34,295 nt of DNA from Pseudomonadota bacterium (GCA_021805275.1 JAJZFQ010000095.1:1-34295); one strand, 5' to 3'; shown: positions 7,729 through 15,993, counted from the stretch's first letter. Numbers and translations: made by a program. The notes: generated by a model not told the origin, from the sequence alone.

Positions 7729-8492
7729 GGTCGCACCTCGATGCCGCAGGCCAGGAGCGCGCGTTTCAAGTGCGCGATGACGATCTCGCCGCTGTGGAAC
7801 ACCCCCGCCGCGAGCGCCGCATCGGCGCCGGCCTCGCGGAACGCCGCGGCAAAATGCTCGACGGCGCCGGCGCCGCCCGATGCCACGAGCGGCACATCAC
7901 ACACCGCGCGCACGGCGCGCAGCTGCTCGATGTCGTAGCCGCGGCGCACGCCATCGCTGCCGATGCAGTTGAGCACGATCTCCCCGGCGCCGCGGGCCTG
8001 CACTTCGCGTACCCATTCGAGCACGTCGCGCCCGGACTGACGCGTGCGCTGCGGGTCGCCGGTGAACTGAAATGCGCGGTAGCCCTCGGGGGTGAGCGCG
8101 CTGTCGATGCCTACCACGACGCATTGCGCGCCGAAGCGCCGGCTCAATGCATCGATCAAGCCCGGCGCGGCGAGGGCCGGGGAGTTGATCGAGATCTTCT
8201 CCGCTCCGGCGTTCAAGACTGCCTCGGCGTCGGCCACGGAGCGGATGCCGCCGGCCACGCAGAAGGGGATGTCGAGTACCTGCGCCACGCGGCGGACCCA
8301 GGCACGGTCCACCGAGCGCTGCTCGGGGCTCGCGGTGATGTCGTAGAAGACGAGCTCGTCCGCCCCCTCGGCGCGATAGCGCTCGGCGAGCGTGATGATG
8401 TCCCCGACCACGCGGTGCTCGCGGAAGCGGACCCCCTTGACGACCTGTCCGTCGCGAACGTCTAGGCAGGCGATGATGCGTCGGGCAAGAAT
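7725..8492 (-). CDS. hisF: imidazole glycerol phosphate synthase cyclase subunit, apparent ATT start
   Basis: HisF makes imidazole-glycerol phosphate and AICAR from PRFAR using ammonia delivered by HisH. The (beta/alpha)8 barrel is complete. No ATG, GTG or TTG lies in frame near the expected N-terminus: codons upstream of [11 protein letters not shown] are ACG CAT GAC CGC AGA GGA GTT AAT CCG ATT. Taking ATT at 8492 as codon 1 gives a protein starting (M)[11 protein letters not shown] of 255 residues and places the two catalytic aspartates at 11 and 130, exactly the family numbering. GAGGAG lies 8 nt upstream of that ATT, inside the end of hisA, which hisF overlaps by about 31 nt. Rare AUU starts are known (infC). 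A sequencing error or a far-upstream start are the alternatives. Confidence 0.93.
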   Translation of the reverse strand: MLARRIIACLDVRDGQVVKGVRFREHRVVGDIITLAERYRAEGADELVFYDITASPEQRSVDRAWVRRVAQVLDIPFCVAGGIRSVADAEAVLNAGAEKISINSPALAAPGLIDALSRRFGAQCVVVGIDSALTPEGYRAFQFTGDPQRTRQSGRDVLEWVREVQARGAGEIVLNCIGSDGVRRGYDIEQLRAVRAVCDVPLVASGGAGAVEHFAAAFREAGADAALAAGVFHSGEIVIAHLKRALLACGIEVRP

Positions 8493-9214
8493 CGGATTAA
8501 CTCCTCTGCGGTCATGCGTCCTTCGAGCAGCGCTTTGCCGCTCACGGCGGCGGCCATGCCGCTGCGCTCGAGCCGGTGCAGGTCCTGCGCGTCGCGCACG
8601 CCCCCGGAGGCCTGCCAGGCGAGGTCGGGGCGGCGTCGGTGCGCAGCGGCGTACAGCTCGACATTCGGGCCACCGAGCGCTCCGTCGCGAGCAATGTCGG
8701 TGCACAGCACGTGGCGGACGCTGCCCGGCGGATAATGCGCGAGCACGTCCCACAGGCTCGCGGCGCCCGCTTCGCGCCAGCCGCGGGTGCGCACCTGCGG
8801 ATCACCGTGCTCCCCGAGTCGAACATCGAGCGCGAGGCACAGCCGCTCGGGGCCGAAGTGTTCGAGCCACGCGCACACCTCGCTTGGACGCTCGACGGCC
8901 GCACTGCCGATCACCACGCGTGCCACGCCAGCCCCGAGCAGGGCCTCGATCCGCTGAACCGAGCGGATACCGCCGCCCGCCTGGATGTGCATGCCGGATT
9001 CGGCGGCCAACGCCCCGATGAGCTCGCGGTTGAGGGGCTCGCCGTCGCGGGCGCCGTCGAGATCGACGACGTGCACCCACCGCGCTCCCAGGGCGCGGTA
9101 ATGCCCGAGCAGCTCGATCGGCTCATGCGGGTAGCGCGTCTCGGCGTCGAAGTCGCCCTGGTACAGCCGCACACAGCGGCCTTCGCGCAGATCGATCGCG
9201 GGAATCAGCAGCAT
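8462..9214 (-). CDS. hisA: ProFAR isomerase (HisA)
   Basis: 1-(5-phosphoribosyl)-5-[(5-phosphoribosylamino)methylideneamino]imidazole-4-carboxamide isomerase, fourth step of histidine synthesis; 250 residues. A (beta/alpha)8 barrel with catalytic Asp8 in [12 protein letters not shown] and Asp130 in LCLALDVR, plus phosphate-binding loops QAGGGIRS and the [13 protein letters not shown] segment. ATG at 9214 lies four nucleotides after the hisH stop; the longer frame upstream runs through hisH and is not used. The 3' end overlaps hisF and contains the hisF ribosome-binding site. Confidence 0.96.
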   Translation of the reverse strand: MLLIPAIDLREGRCVRLYQGDFDAETRYPHEPIELLGHYRALGARWVHVVDLDGARDGEPLNRELIGALAAESGMHIQAGGGIRSVQRIEALLGAGVARVVIGSAAVERPSEVCAWLEHFGPERLCLALDVRLGEHGDPQVRTRGWREAGAASLWDVLAHYPPGSVRHVLCTDIARDGALGGPNVELYAAAHRRRPDLAWQASGGVRDAQDLHRLERSGMAAAVSGKALLEGRMTAEELIRFLPDASSPA

Positions 9215-9218
9215 GGCT

Positions 9219-9812
9219 CTACAGGTCCAGGAAGTTCCCGAGGAGGCGCGCGCCGCCTTCGGCCGAGCGTTCGGGATGAAACTGCACGCCGCAGAAGTTG
9301 TCGCGCCGTACGACCGCGGAGAGCGGCTCGCCGTACTCCACGGGCGCGAGCGTGAACGCCCCGAGTGGCGCGGCGTAGCTGTGCACGAAGTAGAAGTACA
9401 CCTCGGGGCCGATGCCGTGCAGCAGCGGATCGGGGGCCACCGCCGCGAGCCTGTTCCAGCCCATGTGCGGCACAGGCCGCGCGGGGCTTGCCTCGAGTCG
9501 GCGCACCGCACCGGGCAGCACCCCCAGGCACTCGGTCTCGCCCTCCGCGGAGCGCTCGAACAGCAGCTGCATGCCCAGACAGATCCCGAGCAACGGCTGG
9601 GTGAGGGTGGGCAGGAGCGGGGCGAGCCCCGTGGCGTGTAGCCGGCGCATCGCCTCGCTCGCCGAGCCCACTCCGGGCAGCACCAGGCGATCGGCGGCGG
9701 CGATCTGCCCGGCGTCGGCGCTGATGCGCGTGCGAGCCCCGAGCCGATCGAAGGCGAACTGCAGCGAGGCGAGATTGGCGCCGCCGCTGTCGATGATGAC
9801 CGTGTCCGTCAC
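9219..9812 (-). CDS. hisH: imidazole glycerol phosphate synthase glutaminase subunit
   Basis: Class-I glutamine amidotransferase subunit that feeds ammonia to HisF; 197 residues. The catalytic triad is visible: Cys78 in LLGICLGMQLLF, and His179 and Glu181 in CGVQFHPERS. The oxyanion region PGVGSASEAM is also present. Start is GTG at 9812, overlapping the hisB stop as GTGA, which fits translational coupling. Gene order hisB-hisH-hisA-hisF matches the usual gammaproteobacterial operon. Confidence 0.96.
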   Translation of the reverse strand: MTDTVIIDSGGANLASLQFAFDRLGARTRISADAGQIAAADRLVLPGVGSASEAMRRLHATGLAPLLPTLTQPLLGICLGMQLLFERSAEGETECLGVLPGAVRRLEASPARPVPHMGWNRLAAVAPDPLLHGIGPEVYFYFVHSYAAPLGAFTLAPVEYGEPLSAVVRRDNFCGVQFHPERSAEGGARLLGNFLDL

Positions 9813-10882
9813 AACACGCCCTTGGTGCTCGGCAGAGCCTCACTCTCGCGGCGCAGCGCCTGGCGCAGCGCGCGGCCGACACCCTTGAAGCAGCCCTCGA
9901 CCATGTGATGGCTGTTCTCACCGCGCACGGTCACGTGGATCGCGGCGTTGAGCGCATCGGCGAGCGAGCGGAAGAAGTGCGGCACCAGCTCGGTCGGCAG
10001 CGCACCGATGCGCTCGCGCTCAAAGCGGCCCTCGAAGCGGCTGAAGGCGCGACCCGACAGATCGATGGCGACCTGTACCTGGGCTTCGTCCATCGGTAGC
10101 ACAAACCCGTAGCGCGCGATGCCGACCTTCTCGCCGAGGGCGCGGCGCAGCGCCTCGCCGAGGGCGAGCGCGCAGTCCTCCACGGTGTGATGCTCATCGA
10201 TGTCCAGATCACCTTGGCAGGTCAGCTCGAGCGCGAAACCGCCATGGGCGGCGAGCTGCTCGAGCATGTGGTCGAAGAAGCCGATGCCGCTCGCGATGCG
10301 CAGCGCAGCGGTGCTATCCAGATCCACGCGCACCTCGATGTTCGTCTCACGGGTGCGACGCGTGACCTGTGCGCGCCGCGCGGTCAGCTCGGCGACGACC
10401 GCGGGCCAAGTTTCGTGCGGCGCACCGTCGCGCCGGACACGCACGCCCCGCAGGCCGAGATTGGCGGCGAACTGCAGGTCCGTGTCGCGATCGCCGACGA
10501 CGGCGCTCGCGGCGAGATCGACCCCGCCGGCGCGGAGGTAGGCATCGACCAGCCCAGTCCCGGGCTTGCGACAGGCGCAGCCGTCACTCGGGCGGTGCGG
10601 GCAGACGAACACCTCCTCGAAGCGGATGCCCTGGGCGGCGAAGGTCTCGAGCACGAAGCCGTGCACCGTCTCGAAGCGCTCGCGCGGGAAGGACGGGGTG
10701 CCGAGACCGTCCTGGTTGGTCACCATCACCAGGCGAAAGCCGCGCCGGCGCAGCGTATCGAGGGCAGCGAACACCCCTGGCATGAAGCGCACCTTCTCCA
10801 GCGAGTCGACCTGATGATCGGGCGGCTCCTCGATGAGCGTGCCGTCGCGGTCGACGAACAGCGTCGCGCCCGGGCGGCTCAT
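9809..10882 (-). CDS. hisB: bifunctional histidinol-phosphatase / imidazoleglycerol-phosphate dehydratase
   Basis: Fused HisB of 357 residues, covering steps 6 and 8. The N-terminal HAD phosphatase (about 1-165) has the nucleophile motif LFVDRDGTL with Asp11 and Asp13, and the zinc-binding CPHRPSDGCACRKPG. The C-terminal dehydratase (about 170-357) has the duplicated metal motifs DEHHTVEDCALALGEAL and ENSHHMVEGCFKG. ATG at 10882 overlaps the hisC stop as ATGA. The bifunctional form is typical of Gammaproteobacteria. Confidence 0.96.
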   Translation of the reverse strand: MSRPGATLFVDRDGTLIEEPPDHQVDSLEKVRFMPGVFAALDTLRRRGFRLVMVTNQDGLGTPSFPRERFETVHGFVLETFAAQGIRFEEVFVCPHRPSDGCACRKPGTGLVDAYLRAGGVDLAASAVVGDRDTDLQFAANLGLRGVRVRRDGAPHETWPAVVAELTARRAQVTRRTRETNIEVRVDLDSTAALRIASGIGFFDHMLEQLAAHGGFALELTCQGDLDIDEHHTVEDCALALGEALRRALGEKVGIARYGFVLPMDEAQVQVAIDLSGRAFSRFEGRFERERIGALPTELVPHFFRSLADALNAAIHVTVRGENSHHMVEGCFKGVGRALRQALRRESEALPSTKGVL

Positions 10883-11934
10883 GACCAGGCCTGCAGCAGC
10901 CGGGCATTCTGCTCCGGGGTGCCAATGCTGATGCGCAGTGCGCAGCCGAGCCCGGGATAGCCTCGTGCATCGCGCACCAGCAATCCGGCCGCGGCGGACC
11001 GATCGAGCGCGCGCTGCGGATCGGCAAACTCCACGAGGAGGAAATTTGCATCGCTCGGCCACACCCGGGTGATACCAGGCAGCGCGGCGAGCGCACGCTG
11101 CAGCCGCGAGCGTTCGCGCAGCAGCACGGCGAGCTGGGCCTCTCCGGCCGCCAGCGCCGCCGGTGCCAGGCGCCCCAGCGCCGCGATCAGGGTCGGCCGG
11201 GCAATGGCGTAGGGCGGGATGATCTTGCGCAGCAGGGCGATGACCTCGGGGGCGGCGAGCAACGCACCGCAGCGTGCGCCGGCCAGGCCATAGGCCTTCG
11301 ACAGCGTGCGCAGCACGGCGAGATTGGACCACTGCGCGAGCTGTCGGGCGAGGCTCGCGCGACCGGCGAACTCGATGTAGGCCTCGTCCACCACCACGAG
11401 CGCACGGCCGGCGAGCCCGGCGACGATCGCGAGCATCGCCTCCTCCCCGAGGAGATTGCCCGTCGGGTTGTTCGGGGAGCACAGAAAGACGATCTTGGTC
11501 GCGGCCGTGCAGCGCTGCAGGACCGCGGCCGGATCCAGGGCGAAGCTTCGCTCGGGGCTGAGCGGCACGTTCAACACCTCGGCGCCCTGGATGCGGGCCG
11601 ACACCGCGTACATGCCGAAGGTCGGCGGGCACACCAGCACCGCATCCTCGCCCGCCCGGCAGAACGCACGGCAGAGCAGATCGATCGCCTCGTCGCTGCC
11701 ACGGCCGAGCAACACCGAGGAGCGCTCGAGGCCGTAGAGCGCCGCCAGCCGCTCGAGGAGTTCGACCGGCTGCGGCTCCGGATAGCGGTTCAGGTCCTCG
11801 GCGCTGGCGTCGCCGGGCGGATTCCACGGCAACTCGTTGGCGTGCAGCCGCTCCAGTGCCGGCCGCCACGCGGCATGCTCGTAGGCCCGCAGCGCCAGGA
11901 TGTCCGGCCGGGCCACTGCATCGACCCAGCTCAT
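10879..11934 (-). CDS. hisC: histidinol-phosphate aminotransferase
   Basis: PLP-dependent fold-type I aminotransferase, converting imidazole-acetol phosphate to histidinol phosphate; 351 residues. Visible motifs: LLGRGSDEAIDLL cofactor-binding segment, CSPNNPTGNLL, VVDEAYIEFAG with the PLP-contacting Asp and Tyr, and the Schiff-base lysine Lys213 in LRTLSKAYGLAGAR. ATG at 11934 overlaps the hisD stop as ATGA and its own stop overlaps hisB. Confidence 0.96.
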   Translation of the reverse strand: MSWVDAVARPDILALRAYEHAAWRPALERLHANELPWNPPGDASAEDLNRYPEPQPVELLERLAALYGLERSSVLLGRGSDEAIDLLCRAFCRAGEDAVLVCPPTFGMYAVSARIQGAEVLNVPLSPERSFALDPAAVLQRCTAATKIVFLCSPNNPTGNLLGEEAMLAIVAGLAGRALVVVDEAYIEFAGRASLARQLAQWSNLAVLRTLSKAYGLAGARCGALLAAPEVIALLRKIIPPYAIARPTLIAALGRLAPAALAAGEAQLAVLLRERSRLQRALAALPGITRVWPSDANFLLVEFADPQRALDRSAAAGLLVRDARGYPGLGCALRISIGTPEQNARLLQAWS

Positions 11935-13271
11935 CGGGCCGCTCCGGCCGCGCCGCCCGGGTCTGCGGCGTGGGTCTCGAGCGCGCTCAGGCGGCAGGTG
12001 ACGGCGGCCGCGTGCGCATCGAGTCCCTCGAGCTGTGCCAACGTCACCGCGGTCGGGCCCAGGGCGCGCAGCCCCGAGGGCGTCAGCTCCTGCACAGTGA
12101 TGCGCTTGAGGTAATCGGGCACGCCGAGGCCGCTGTAGGCGCGGGCGTAGCCATAGGTCGGCAGCACGTGATTGGTGCCTGAGCAGTAATCGCCCATCGG
12201 CTCCGGTGACCAGGCGCCGAGGAATATCGAGCCGGCATTGTCGATGCGCTCGAGCAGCGCGCGCGGCTCGAGCACCTGGAGGATCAGGTGCTCGGCGGCG
12301 TAGGCGTTGGCGACTTCGATCGCCGCCTGCAGATCCGCGACGACCAGCGCGCGACTCGCGGCGAGAGACTGCTCGAGGATGGCGCGCCGCGAGAGTGCCG
12401 GCAGCTGCCGCTCGAGCGCTGCGGCGACGGCGTGGGCGAGTGGCGCGCTCGGGGTGACGAGGATCGCCTGGGCGTTGACGTCGTGCTCGGCCTGCGCGAG
12501 CAGATCGGCGGCGACAAATGCCGGGTTTGCCGATGCGTCGGCGAGCACCATCACTTCCGAGGGACCGGCGGGCAGGTCACAGGCCGCACCATGCGGATCG
12601 GCGGCGACCGCCTGCTTGGCGGCGGTCACCCAGGTGTTGCCGGGCCCGAAGACCTTGTCGACCTTGGCGAGCCGTTCCGTACCGTAGGCGAGGGCGGCGA
12701 TGGCCTGCGCTCCGCCCACCTTGAACACCTGCTCGATGCCGCACAGCGCGGCGGCGACCAGCACCGCCGGGTGCGCGCGACCGGTGCGGTCCGGCGGCGT
12801 GCACAGCACCCGGCGCGGGCAGCCGGCGATCCGCGCCGGGACCGCGAGCATCACGACGGCCGAGGGCAGCGGGGCGGAACCGGCCGGCACGTACAGTCCG
12901 ACCGCGCCGATCGGCCGGTAGATCCGCTCGCAGCGCACTCCGGGCATGGTCTCGAGGCTCACCGCCTCGAGCCCGTAGGTGCGGTGAAATCGTTCCACAT
13001 TCGCGATCGCCTGCTCCAGGGCCTGGCGCTCCCGGCGCCCGACCGCCCGATGCGCGGCGGCGAACTCCTCGGCATCGACCCGCGGGTCCCCGAGGTCGAC
13101 CCCGTCGAAGCGCCGCGTGTACTCGCGCAGCGCCTGATCGCCCCGTGCGCGCACGCCCGCTATCACTTCGCGCACCACCGATTCGACGTCGGCGCGCGAG
13201 CGTTGGGCGGGGCGTTCGAGCGCCGCGCGCTGCTCGGCCGGGTTCAGCCGGTTCCAGTGAACAATGCGCAT
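11931..13271 (-). CDS. hisD: histidinol dehydrogenase
   Basis: Zinc-dependent NAD enzyme that oxidises histidinol to histidine in two steps; 446 residues, near the family norm of about 430. Visible segments: GLYVPAGSAPLPSAVVML, the FKVGGAQAIAALAYGT signature, KVFGPGNTWVTAAKQ, DLPAGPSEVMVLAD, QAEHD, and the catalytic Glu-His pair in YAAEHLILQ; the C-terminal YCSGTNHVLPTYGYAR zinc-ligand region is intact. It starts at ATG 13271, four nucleotides after the hisG stop codon. Confidence 0.97.
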   Translation of the reverse strand: MRIVHWNRLNPAEQRAALERPAQRSRADVESVVREVIAGVRARGDQALREYTRRFDGVDLGDPRVDAEEFAAAHRAVGRRERQALEQAIANVERFHRTYGLEAVSLETMPGVRCERIYRPIGAVGLYVPAGSAPLPSAVVMLAVPARIAGCPRRVLCTPPDRTGRAHPAVLVAAALCGIEQVFKVGGAQAIAALAYGTERLAKVDKVFGPGNTWVTAAKQAVAADPHGAACDLPAGPSEVMVLADASANPAFVAADLLAQAEHDVNAQAILVTPSAPLAHAVAAALERQLPALSRRAILEQSLAASRALVVADLQAAIEVANAYAAEHLILQVLEPRALLERIDNAGSIFLGAWSPEPMGDYCSGTNHVLPTYGYARAYSGLGVPDYLKRITVQELTPSGLRALGPTAVTLAQLEGLDAHAAAVTCRLSALETHAADPGGAAGAAR

Positions 13272-13275
13272 CGGC

Positions 13276-14172
13276 TCAGGCCAGCATCTTTTCCACCGGC
13301 AGCACGAGCAGCGCGCTGGCGCCGGCCTTCTTCAGCCCCTCGAGCGTCTCCCAGAAGACGTTCTCGCGGCATACGGCGTGCACCGCGACCCGCTCCGGAG
13401 TGCCCTCGAGCGGGATGATGGTCGGGGATTCGCTCCCGGGCAGGAGCCGGCGGATCTCATCGAGCGCGGCGCGCGGGGCGTGCAGCATGATGTACTTGCT
13501 CTCGCGCACCTGCTGGACCCCATCGATGCGCATCACCAGCCGCTCCACCCACTCGTCCTTCAGCGGCGGCAGTGCCACCGGCGTGCGGATCAGCACCGCG
13601 TGGCTCTGGAGGACCGTGTGTACCTCACGCAGGTGGTTCGCCTGCAGCGTCGAGCCGGTGGAGACCAGGTCGAAAATCAGGTCGGCGCGGCCGAGGCGTG
13701 GGGCGATTTCGACCGCTCCGGAGAGGGTGACGATCTCGGCACTCACCTCGTGTCCGCGCAGAAAATGCTCGAGCAGGTACGGATAGGTCGTCGCGATGCG
13801 CCGGCCCCCGAGGCTTGCCGGGCCGCAGAACGCCTGGTCGTCGGGCACGGCGAGCGAGAGCCGGCAGCGGCCGAACTCGAGCGTGCGCAACGCCTCGAAG
13901 CGCACCGGGTGGCCGCGCGCGGCGAGCGCCAGGCGTCGCTCCTCGAGCACGTTCAGACCGACCAGACCGAGGTCGCAGACATCCTCCTGCACCAGGTCGG
14001 GGATGTCGTCATCGCGCACGAACAGGACATCGAGCGGCATGTTCTCCCCGTAGGCCATCAGCTGGTCCTTGCCGCGGGAGATCTTCAGGCCGCAGCGCGC
14101 GAGCAGATCGAGGGACGGGTCGGTCAGGCGTCCGGACTTCTGGATCGCCAACCTCAGTCGCGGCTCATCCAT
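13276..14172 (-). CDS. hisG: ATP phosphoribosyltransferase, long form
   Basis: First and feedback-controlled step of histidine synthesis, joining ATP and PRPP. At 298 residues it is the long form carrying its own C-terminal ACT-like histidine-binding domain (about 225-298), so no HisZ partner is required. Motifs: LRLAIQKSGRL at the N-terminus, LDVLFVRDDDIPDLV, DLGLVGLNVLEE, and the PRPP loop DLIFDLVSTGSTLQ. ATG at 14172 overlaps the last codons of the trpR-like gene; the longer upstream frame is not conserved. Confidence 0.96.
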   Translation of the reverse strand: MDEPRLRLAIQKSGRLTDPSLDLLARCGLKISRGKDQLMAYGENMPLDVLFVRDDDIPDLVQEDVCDLGLVGLNVLEERRLALAARGHPVRFEALRTLEFGRCRLSLAVPDDQAFCGPASLGGRRIATTYPYLLEHFLRGHEVSAEIVTLSGAVEIAPRLGRADLIFDLVSTGSTLQANHLREVHTVLQSHAVLIRTPVALPPLKDEWVERLVMRIDGVQQVRESKYIMLHAPRAALDEIRRLLPGSESPTIIPLEGTPERVAVHAVCRENVFWETLEGLKKAGASALLVLPVEKMLA

Positions 14173-14557
14173 GCTTCGAGCCCTCGCGCCGGCGCGCCGG
14201 TAGCGCCGGCTCGGTCGCAGCCGAGGCGGCCGCACGGGCGGCATGCAGGTGCCACTTGCCGAGACGCTGCGCGACCAGCCCGTAGCCGCCATTGCCGGTG
14301 GCGAGGAAGCGCGCTACGCGGCCGATCGTCGTGAGGCTGACGCCGGTGAGGTGATGGATCTCGCGATACGGCAGGCCGCGGTTCAGATAGTCGACCACCG
14401 ACCAGCGGTCGGCCATCGCCTGCAGCTCGGCCGGAGTGCACAGGTCGCGAAAAAAAGCCCGAACTTCCTCCGCATCGCGCAGCGCGGCGATCGCGGTGTA
14501 CAGGTTGCGCTCGGCGAGGGCTTCCTGGCGGGGGCTGAGGCTGCGATGTGTCTTCAT
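14165..14557 (-). CDS. TrpR-like (YerC/YecD-type) repressor heading the his operon
   Basis: A 130-residue protein of the TrpR superfamily. The helical core and helix-turn-helix are clear: EEVRAFFRDLCTPAELQAM, ADRWSVVDYLNRGLPY, and REIHHLTGVSLTTIGRVARF, the DNA-reading part. A roughly 40-residue Ala/Arg-rich tail follows that TrpR lacks. The position as first gene of a his operon, overlapping hisG by a few bases, suggests autoregulation plus control of histidine genes; the co-repressor (histidine, tryptophan or other) is unknown. ATG at 14557 lies 6 nt from the palindrome described at 14564-14591. No strong Shine-Dalgarno is evident. Confidence 0.88.
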   Translation of the reverse strand: MKTHRSLSPRQEALAERNLYTAIAALRDAEEVRAFFRDLCTPAELQAMADRWSVVDYLNRGLPYREIHHLTGVSLTTIGRVARFLATGNGGYGLVAQRLGKWHLHAARAAASAATEPALPARRREGSKHG

Positions 14558-14563
14558 GCTGAT

Positions 14564-14600
14564 CTACTGTACTAGTATGCTAGTACAGTAGCATAGTGAA
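14564..14600 (-). promoter_or_regulatory. his operon promoter with a perfect 12-bp trp-operator-like palindrome
   Basis: ctactgtactag (14564-14575) and ctagtacagtag (14580-14591) are exact inverted repeats around tatg. The core GTACTAG-N4-CTAGTAC closely matches the E. coli trp operator (known consensus GTACTAG-N4-CTAGTAC half-sites). On the minus strand a -35-like TTCACT (14600-14595) and a -10-like ATACTA (14578-14573) are spaced 16 nt, so the palindrome covers the -10. A repressor bound there would block polymerase. Confidence 0.8.
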
Positions 14601-14611
14601 CGGACCGATGC

Positions 14612-14640
14612 CAGCCGCCGGCGCGTCGCGCCGGCGGCTG
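14612..14640. repeat. perfect 14-bp GC palindrome between the his and met promoters
   Basis: cagccgccggcgcg (14612-14625) and cgcgccggcggctg (14627-14640) are exact inverted repeats around a single t. There is no T-run on either side. It may insulate the divergent his and met transcription units or be a protein-binding site; nothing decides between these. Confidence 0.5.
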
Positions 14641-14674
14641 ACCATGGCGCGAGCGGGGCGGGGGAGAGGCTCCC

Positions 14675-14704
14675 TTGACCGCCCGCCCGGGCAACCCCTA
14701 CACT
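14675..14704 (+). promoter_or_regulatory. putative promoter of the metX-metB transcript
   Basis: TTGACC (14675-14680) and TACACT (14699-14704) are spaced 18 nt. A start near 14711 would begin the transcript right at the P1 helix of the SAM riboswitch, which supports the assignment. Confidence 0.55.
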
Positions 14705-14712
14705 GGCGGCTA

Positions 14713-14844
14713 CTCATCGAGACCGGCTGAGGGATTAGGCCCTTAGACGCCGGGGCAACCGCCAGACCCAACCAGTCTGTAAAGGTGCCAACTCCTGCGA
14801 TTCGGCCGCGCCGCATCAGGGCTCGGGGCGGATCGACAGATGAG
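14713..14844 (+). promoter_or_regulatory. SAM-I (S-box) riboswitch aptamer
   Basis: The P1 helix is formed by ctcatc (14713-14718) and gatgag (14839-14844). Between them lie the conserved S-box blocks in order: gaccggctgaggga, ggcccttagacgccggggcaacc (P2/P3 region), a P3 hairpin cagac/gtctg, and the signature ggtgccaactcctgc, ending in gacagatgag. S-box RNAs bind S-adenosylmethionine and switch off methionine genes; the downstream genes metX and metB fit. Confidence 0.93.
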
Positions 14845-14854
14845 CGAACTGCGT

Positions 14855-14954
14855 GGCTCCGCGCCGGTGGCGTGGGGATGGATGCAGCTAACCCGCCAGG
14901 TCCCTGGTGGGTCGCTCTGCGGAGTGCTCGGTGAGCCGAGTGACATGCGGAGCC
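14855..14954 (+). promoter_or_regulatory. riboswitch expression platform with possible Shine-Dalgarno sequestration
   Basis: ggctccgc (14855-14862), 10 nt after the aptamer, is the exact complement of gcggagcc (14947-14954), which contains the metX Shine-Dalgarno GGAG before the ATG at 14959. Between them are a hairpin acccgccagg/cctggtgggt and a smaller ctcgg/ccgag hairpin. No T-run follows any hairpin, so translational control looks more likely than termination. Confidence 0.5.
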
Positions 14955-14958
14955 ATTC

Positions 14959-15993
14959 ATGAACGCCATTGCCGAGGTTCGTCCCATCGAGCCGCCGCCG
15001 CGCGCGCCGGCGGCACCGACCGTGCGCGAGGGTGTGTTCGACATCCCAGGCGGTCTCGCCCTGCATCACGGCGGGCGGCTGAGTGCGGTCCGGGTCGCCT
15101 GGCGCATCGTCGGGGCGGTCAATGGGCCGCTGATCTGCGCCCTCGGGGGCATCTCGGGGAGCCGGTGGGTCTGCCTCGATGAGACCCCGCGGCGCAGCTG
15201 GTGGTCGCAGATCGCCGGTCCGGGCCGCGCGCTCGACACTGAGCGCTGCCGGCTGCTCAGCTTCGATTATCTCGGCGGTGGCGGTGAGACCACAGGGCCG
15301 CAGCGTGCGCAGAGCTTTCCCAGTGTCTCGACTTACGATCAGGCCGAGGTGCTCGCGCGCCTGCTCGATCATCTGGGCGTCGGGGCACTGCGCGCCATCG
15401 CCGGCGGTTCCTACGGGGGCATGGTGGCGCTTGCCTTCGGTGAGCGTTTTCCCGAACGCGTCGGGCAGCTGATCGTGCTGTGCGCGACGGACCGCCCGCA
15501 TCCGCTCGCCACCGCTTGGCGCTCCGTGCAGCGGGACATCGTGCGCCTCGGCATCGAGACCGGCCGGCCGACCGACGGGCTGGCACTTGCGCGCCGGCTT
15601 GCGATGCCCACCTATCGGAGCGCCGAGGAGTTCGGCGCGCGATTCGCCGGACCGGCAGTTTTCGCGCAGGGTCGGGCGCAGCTGCCTGTCGAGCGGTATC
15701 TCGCCGCACGCGGTGCGGACTACGCGGCCCGCCACAGCCCCGAGGCGTTCCTCTGCCTGTCCGAGTCGATTGACCTGCACCGTGTCGAGGCCGGGCGCAT
15801 CTGCGTGCCGAGCACGGTGGTGGCGGTGCGCGAGGACCTGCTGGTGCCATTGAGCGAGGCGCGCGGCTTGGTCGCGCGGCTGCATGCCGCACGCCTGCAC
15901 GAGATCTCCTCGATCTACGGCCATGACGCCTTCCTGAAGGAATCCCAACAACTGCGCGCCGTGTTTGCCCCGGCGCTTGAGGATCTGCCATGA
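14959..15993 (+). CDS. metX: homoserine O-acyltransferase, MetX family
   Basis: An alpha/beta-hydrolase that activates homoserine by O-acylation for methionine synthesis; 344 residues, somewhat short for MetX. The catalytic triad is visible: Ser151 in IAGGSYGGMVAL, Asp293 in AVREDLLVP and His322 in IYGHDAFL. The oxyanion loop reads LGGISGSRW. MetX proteins in related Gammaproteobacteria often use succinyl-CoA rather than acetyl-CoA, so the acyl donor is left open. It is the first gene after the SAM riboswitch and its stop overlaps the next gene as ATGA. Confidence 0.9.
   Translation: MNAIAEVRPIEPPPRAPAAPTVREGVFDIPGGLALHHGGRLSAVRVAWRIVGAVNGPLICALGGISGSRWVCLDETPRRSWWSQIAGPGRALDTERCRLLSFDYLGGGGETTGPQRAQSFPSVSTYDQAEVLARLLDHLGVGALRAIAGGSYGGMVALAFGERFPERVGQLIVLCATDRPHPLATAWRSVQRDIVRLGIETGRPTDGLALARRLAMPTYRSAEEFGARFAGPAVFAQGRAQLPVERYLAARGADYAARHSPEAFLCLSESIDLHRVEAGRICVPSTVVAVREDLLVPLSEARGLVARLHAARLHEISSIYGHDAFLKESQQLRAVFAPALEDLP

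Noticed and set aside
8493..8753. Upstream extension of hisF through hisA to a start near 8753
   Set aside because: The extra residues are Arg/Ala-rich, are antiphase to conserved hisA codons, and match no HisF N-terminus.
9809..11869. A 686-codon frame extending hisB upstream
   Set aside because: The upstream half is an out-of-frame reading of hisC; the true hisB begins at 10882 with the HAD motif.
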